A stretch of 64,000 nt of DNA from positions 1,488,001-1,552,000 of the forward strand of contig JAKULF010000001.1 in the NCBI GenBank assembly GCA_022661535.1. The letters are read 5' to 3'. This DNA is from Eutypa lata (Eukaryota; Ascomycota; Sordariomycetes; Xylariales; Diatrypaceae). The notes below the pieces were generated by a model. The model made no database searches. It saw only the letters and a list, made by a program, of their open reading frames with translations, and was not told where the DNA came from. Shown one piece after another: positions 62,901-64,000 of the stretch (positions within the stretch are counted from its first letter, which is position 1; each line of letters opens with the position of its first letter). Both the position numbers and the translations under genes were made by a program.

Positions 62901-64000
62901 GCGTTTGGCTTGAGGTACGACGGCTGTGCCGGGTAGCCTATTCGTAGTCGCGCCCCGAGCACCAATAGATGCAATGTTGACGAAACTTCCTTGCGCCGGT
63001 GAACCTTGACCTCTGGTACTAACAGCCCTCCGAACGCTGCCAATGAGTCTCCGCATTCCCTGGCTCGACATCGCCGATGCGGATCCCTTCTCTTTCTCCT
63101 CCTCAGGCTGGAGCGGTTGAAAAATTGTGGTATTGCGTTTAGCCGTTGCGCTATAAGGTGGGTCAATATCAACGAAGGGTTGACTAGGAGGGAGAAGGTT
63201 CCCCCTGACTAGACTGCCGGCATATGGAAGAGTTACTAAGAACTCGGCGTTTTTGTAGAGCACTTTTTCAGTAGTTTTGCCATGTTCACGGAGAGAGTCT
63301 GTGAGACTAGCATTTCGTCTATGCGACGGCTCTGCCCGTACACGTTTACCTTGCAAAGCTCGTGGGGTGGCAGCAATCGGGTCGGTACCGGTATAAATAG
63401 AGCTCGGATCGACTGGGTGGGCGCCAACCGGATGACTAGCATGTGAATTACCACCCATTCGGAATACCTTAGTCGGAAATGAACATGATACAACGTCGAG
63501 ACTTTCTATGCTTGTTGGGGAAGTTTGTGACCGTCGCATTAAATCAGGTCGCTCCTCCGGGGTAACAGGCCGTTCATCGCCAAGTAATATCGTGTCGAGA
63601 TGTCCGGCTTTTGACACATCAGCATAAAAGCTATAATCCGGACGTGAATCGCTCTGAGGGAGCTCGACGTTGAGCAAGTGAGGGGCGCTATCCGAGTCGG
63701 TTTCCCAAAAACTAGGGTCAAGACTAGGATCGCGGTGACCAGCAATTCCACCAGGAGCAATAGGGATCTCAGCTTCTAGAGAAGCATCAAATTCTGGTCC
63801 GTCCCAGTACAGTGCGCAAACACGTCTCCAGCACTTCTTCATTTCAGCGAGGATCTTAAGTTGGACTCTGCGGCATGGGTGATCCTGTAACCGGGACACT
63901 TCCTCGACCAAGTCATTAATGAGATTGCAAAATGTAACCCGGAGGTGGTAATCTACAACGAAGTCGTCCACGAAGTAGTTCAGTATCCAGTGTCGGATAG
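59988..64000 (-). CDS. LTE1: LTE1-type Ras guanine-nucleotide exchange factor, 5' end outside window
   Basis: A single open frame runs from TAG at 59988-59990 to the right edge, over 1330 residues, and has no ATG near the edge, so the gene is partial. At the window edge it reads RHWILNYFVDDFVVDYHLRV, then KKCWRRVCALYWDGPEFDAS, the end of the RasGEF N-terminal module. About 1000 residues of Ser/Pro-rich, probably phosphorylated linker follow. The C-terminal catalytic RasGEF (Cdc25) domain includes FDSEVLAQQFTLIEKDALNE, FNVMVKWVVSEIVLTQEAEE, FLHIAAHCRRYRNFATMSQI and IGCIPFVGIYTHDL. In yeast Lte1 promotes mitotic exit at the bud cortex. Domain order and size match; the exact role in a filamentous fungus is inferred. 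Confidence 0.9.
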   Translation of the reverse strand, partial: IRHWILNYFVDDFVVDYHLRVTFCNLINDLVEEVSRLQDHPCRRVQLKILAEMKKCWRRVCALYWDGPEFDASLEAEIPIAPGGIAGHRDPSLDPSFWETDSDSAPHLLNVELPQSDSRPDYSFYADVSKAGHLDTILLGDERPVTPEERPDLMRRSQTSPTSIESLDVVSCSFPTKVFRMGGNSHASHPVGAHPVDPSSIYTGTDPIAATPRALQGKRVRAEPSHRRNASLTDSLREHGKTTEKVLYKNAEFLVTLPYAGSLVRGNLLPPSQPFVDIDPPYSATAKRNTTIFQPLQPEEEKEKGSASAMSSQGMRRLIGSVRRAVSTRGQGSPAQGSFVNIASIGARGATTNRLPGTAVVPQAKRVEGVRHPVRIDLLGASASEDFKKAVREDAAAEAEAEAEAHNGSIKIGNEDLDYSVAHLDSSFEFSPASTERPTSDAAITTGSKSIVIVDGTIPTHHPAMAGALPMPSSPISTAAFTSSFLPAGTADPTPPNTPPGLVRPGGTPRRSSFILGHHHKNSVPADPLPPFIPDLATLGAPSRPSEETSISAKSQPSPVDNPDPPKRPPPSYIMRHKRQPSSRSYRSKGSIIHRRWASFQSGFAVESTVKSFDATTTCSEGSIRSDAFKPPPLRVLRRMPGGDLRGAKNVTDLDAVALHRTRSAGSLTTYSESIRSSYLRSPIRGSGGFVNVVSSDYSQNRGEVLSLGAVAEQTPKQKMSLFSTHSSKPALRASFEAEAQKLAQIPDDDDDGGVESALLKLEGKYEKKALKLSMDLQQLPPKALEEAGISPMSTVGSEQGREDKRKHRNLHVAEEDVAVVSPVSDGRAESPDKLQVPRGSEITSFFSDASRESYDSTPLLERGLMTDDGHSKTNTHEWANQSILQGPDTPENELDETEANSSPHPSYEIVNKTQSMDNIKIGETIPRSRDIHSFLDVESDAGSDLSSEMSGDMIEMDEFSPRLAPSPKRPLNQHIGTPPTTSPKAPAVQNINQSRTIMSKPALRLSSEDVHVALQPREPRVWSRKPLPPTPDATPTVEMYHSVLEGFTNSSTSNGVPRNPPLPPKEPKEDSKERFSVHLPFVLAFDSEVLAQQFTLIEKDALNEVDWKELIDMRWKNANTDPRSWVDFLRNTDAHGVEVVIARFNVMVKWVVSEIVLTQEAEERARCVIKFLHIAAHCRRYRNFATMSQIAIALTSTEVARLSKTWAMIPPGDARTMSELESLVSPTKNFYNLRAEMESGGNSPDIGCIPFVGIYTHDLLFNSQRPSEIASSPTTAPLVNFERWRIAASVVKTLLRLLEASTLYQFQPIEGITERCLWMTALNDDEIRKNSESLE

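Noticed and set aside
1..64000. UAG reassigned as a sense codon in this organism
   Set aside because: LTE1 ends with TAG at 59988-59990 with nothing coding-like after it, and several other genes show TAA/TGA interruptions too, so a code change is not supported.
56285..64000. Specialised-metabolite cluster around the P450
   Set aside because: No polyketide synthase, peptide synthetase, terpene cyclase, transporter or pathway regulator is adjacent; neighbours are housekeeping genes.

Overview
The window is a piece of a filamentous ascomycete (Pezizomycotina) nuclear genome. Almost every multi-exon gene has short introns (about 50-200 nt) with GTRNGN donors, CTAAC/CTGAC-like branch sites and YAG acceptors. 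The gene set is fungal: a HET-domain protein, an FTA2-like protein, a tannase/feruloyl esterase, a plant-cell-wall lyase, fungal F-box and RBR families, NOP58, VMA6 and LTE1. Sordariomycete-like ancestry is an inference from protein flavour only. I saw no bacterial operon, CRISPR array, tRNA or rRNA.

The left two thirds (about 1-44 kb) is accessory in character. Genes are widely spaced in AT-rich DNA, and many are hydrolases, secreted proteins, or members of large fungal families. They include an APH-like phosphotransferase, a PAP2 lipid phosphatase, an amidoligase-family protein, a cysteine-rich membrane protein, an RBR-type ubiquitin ligase, a tannase/feruloyl esterase, an FTA2-like protein, small secreted proteins, a GH16-like surface protein, a six-exon pectate lyase, a HET-domain protein and a secreted amidohydrolase. 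Mixed with these are at least six broken genes: a C2H2 zinc-finger relic (568-990), an unknown relic (2254-2640), an unknown relic (10184-10558), an alpha/beta hydrolase (10788-11876), an F-box gene (20474-21967) and a large hypothetical gene (24783-26458). In four of them the reading frame is collinear and broken only by stop codons, each explicable by one C-to-T or G-to-A transition. That is the pattern expected of repeat-induced point mutation (RIP) or cytosine-deamination decay.

The right third (45-64 kb) is a core block. NOP58 (box C/D snoRNP) and VMA6 (V-ATPase subunit d) are divergently transcribed from a shared 0.6 kb promoter. The mitochondrial uS15 gene and RPS0/uS2 are likewise divergent over 0.5 kb. 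A cytochrome P450 and an LTE1-type Ras-GEF, which runs off the right edge, follow. These genes are GC-richer and intact.

Exon structures were built by hand by matching splice sites to reading phase and family conservation. The most notable oddities are: (i) RPS0, whose UAG is followed by 37 more in-frame codons ending in the same Gln-Trp-stop as the normal tail; (ii) the hydrolase and RBR genes, each otherwise intact but interrupted by one TAG at or near an expected Trp; (iii) the four-stop collinear pseudogene; and (iv) a coding-like exon at 16925-17254 flanked by diverged duplicated non-coding blocks. I did not find an obviously new multi-gene system.
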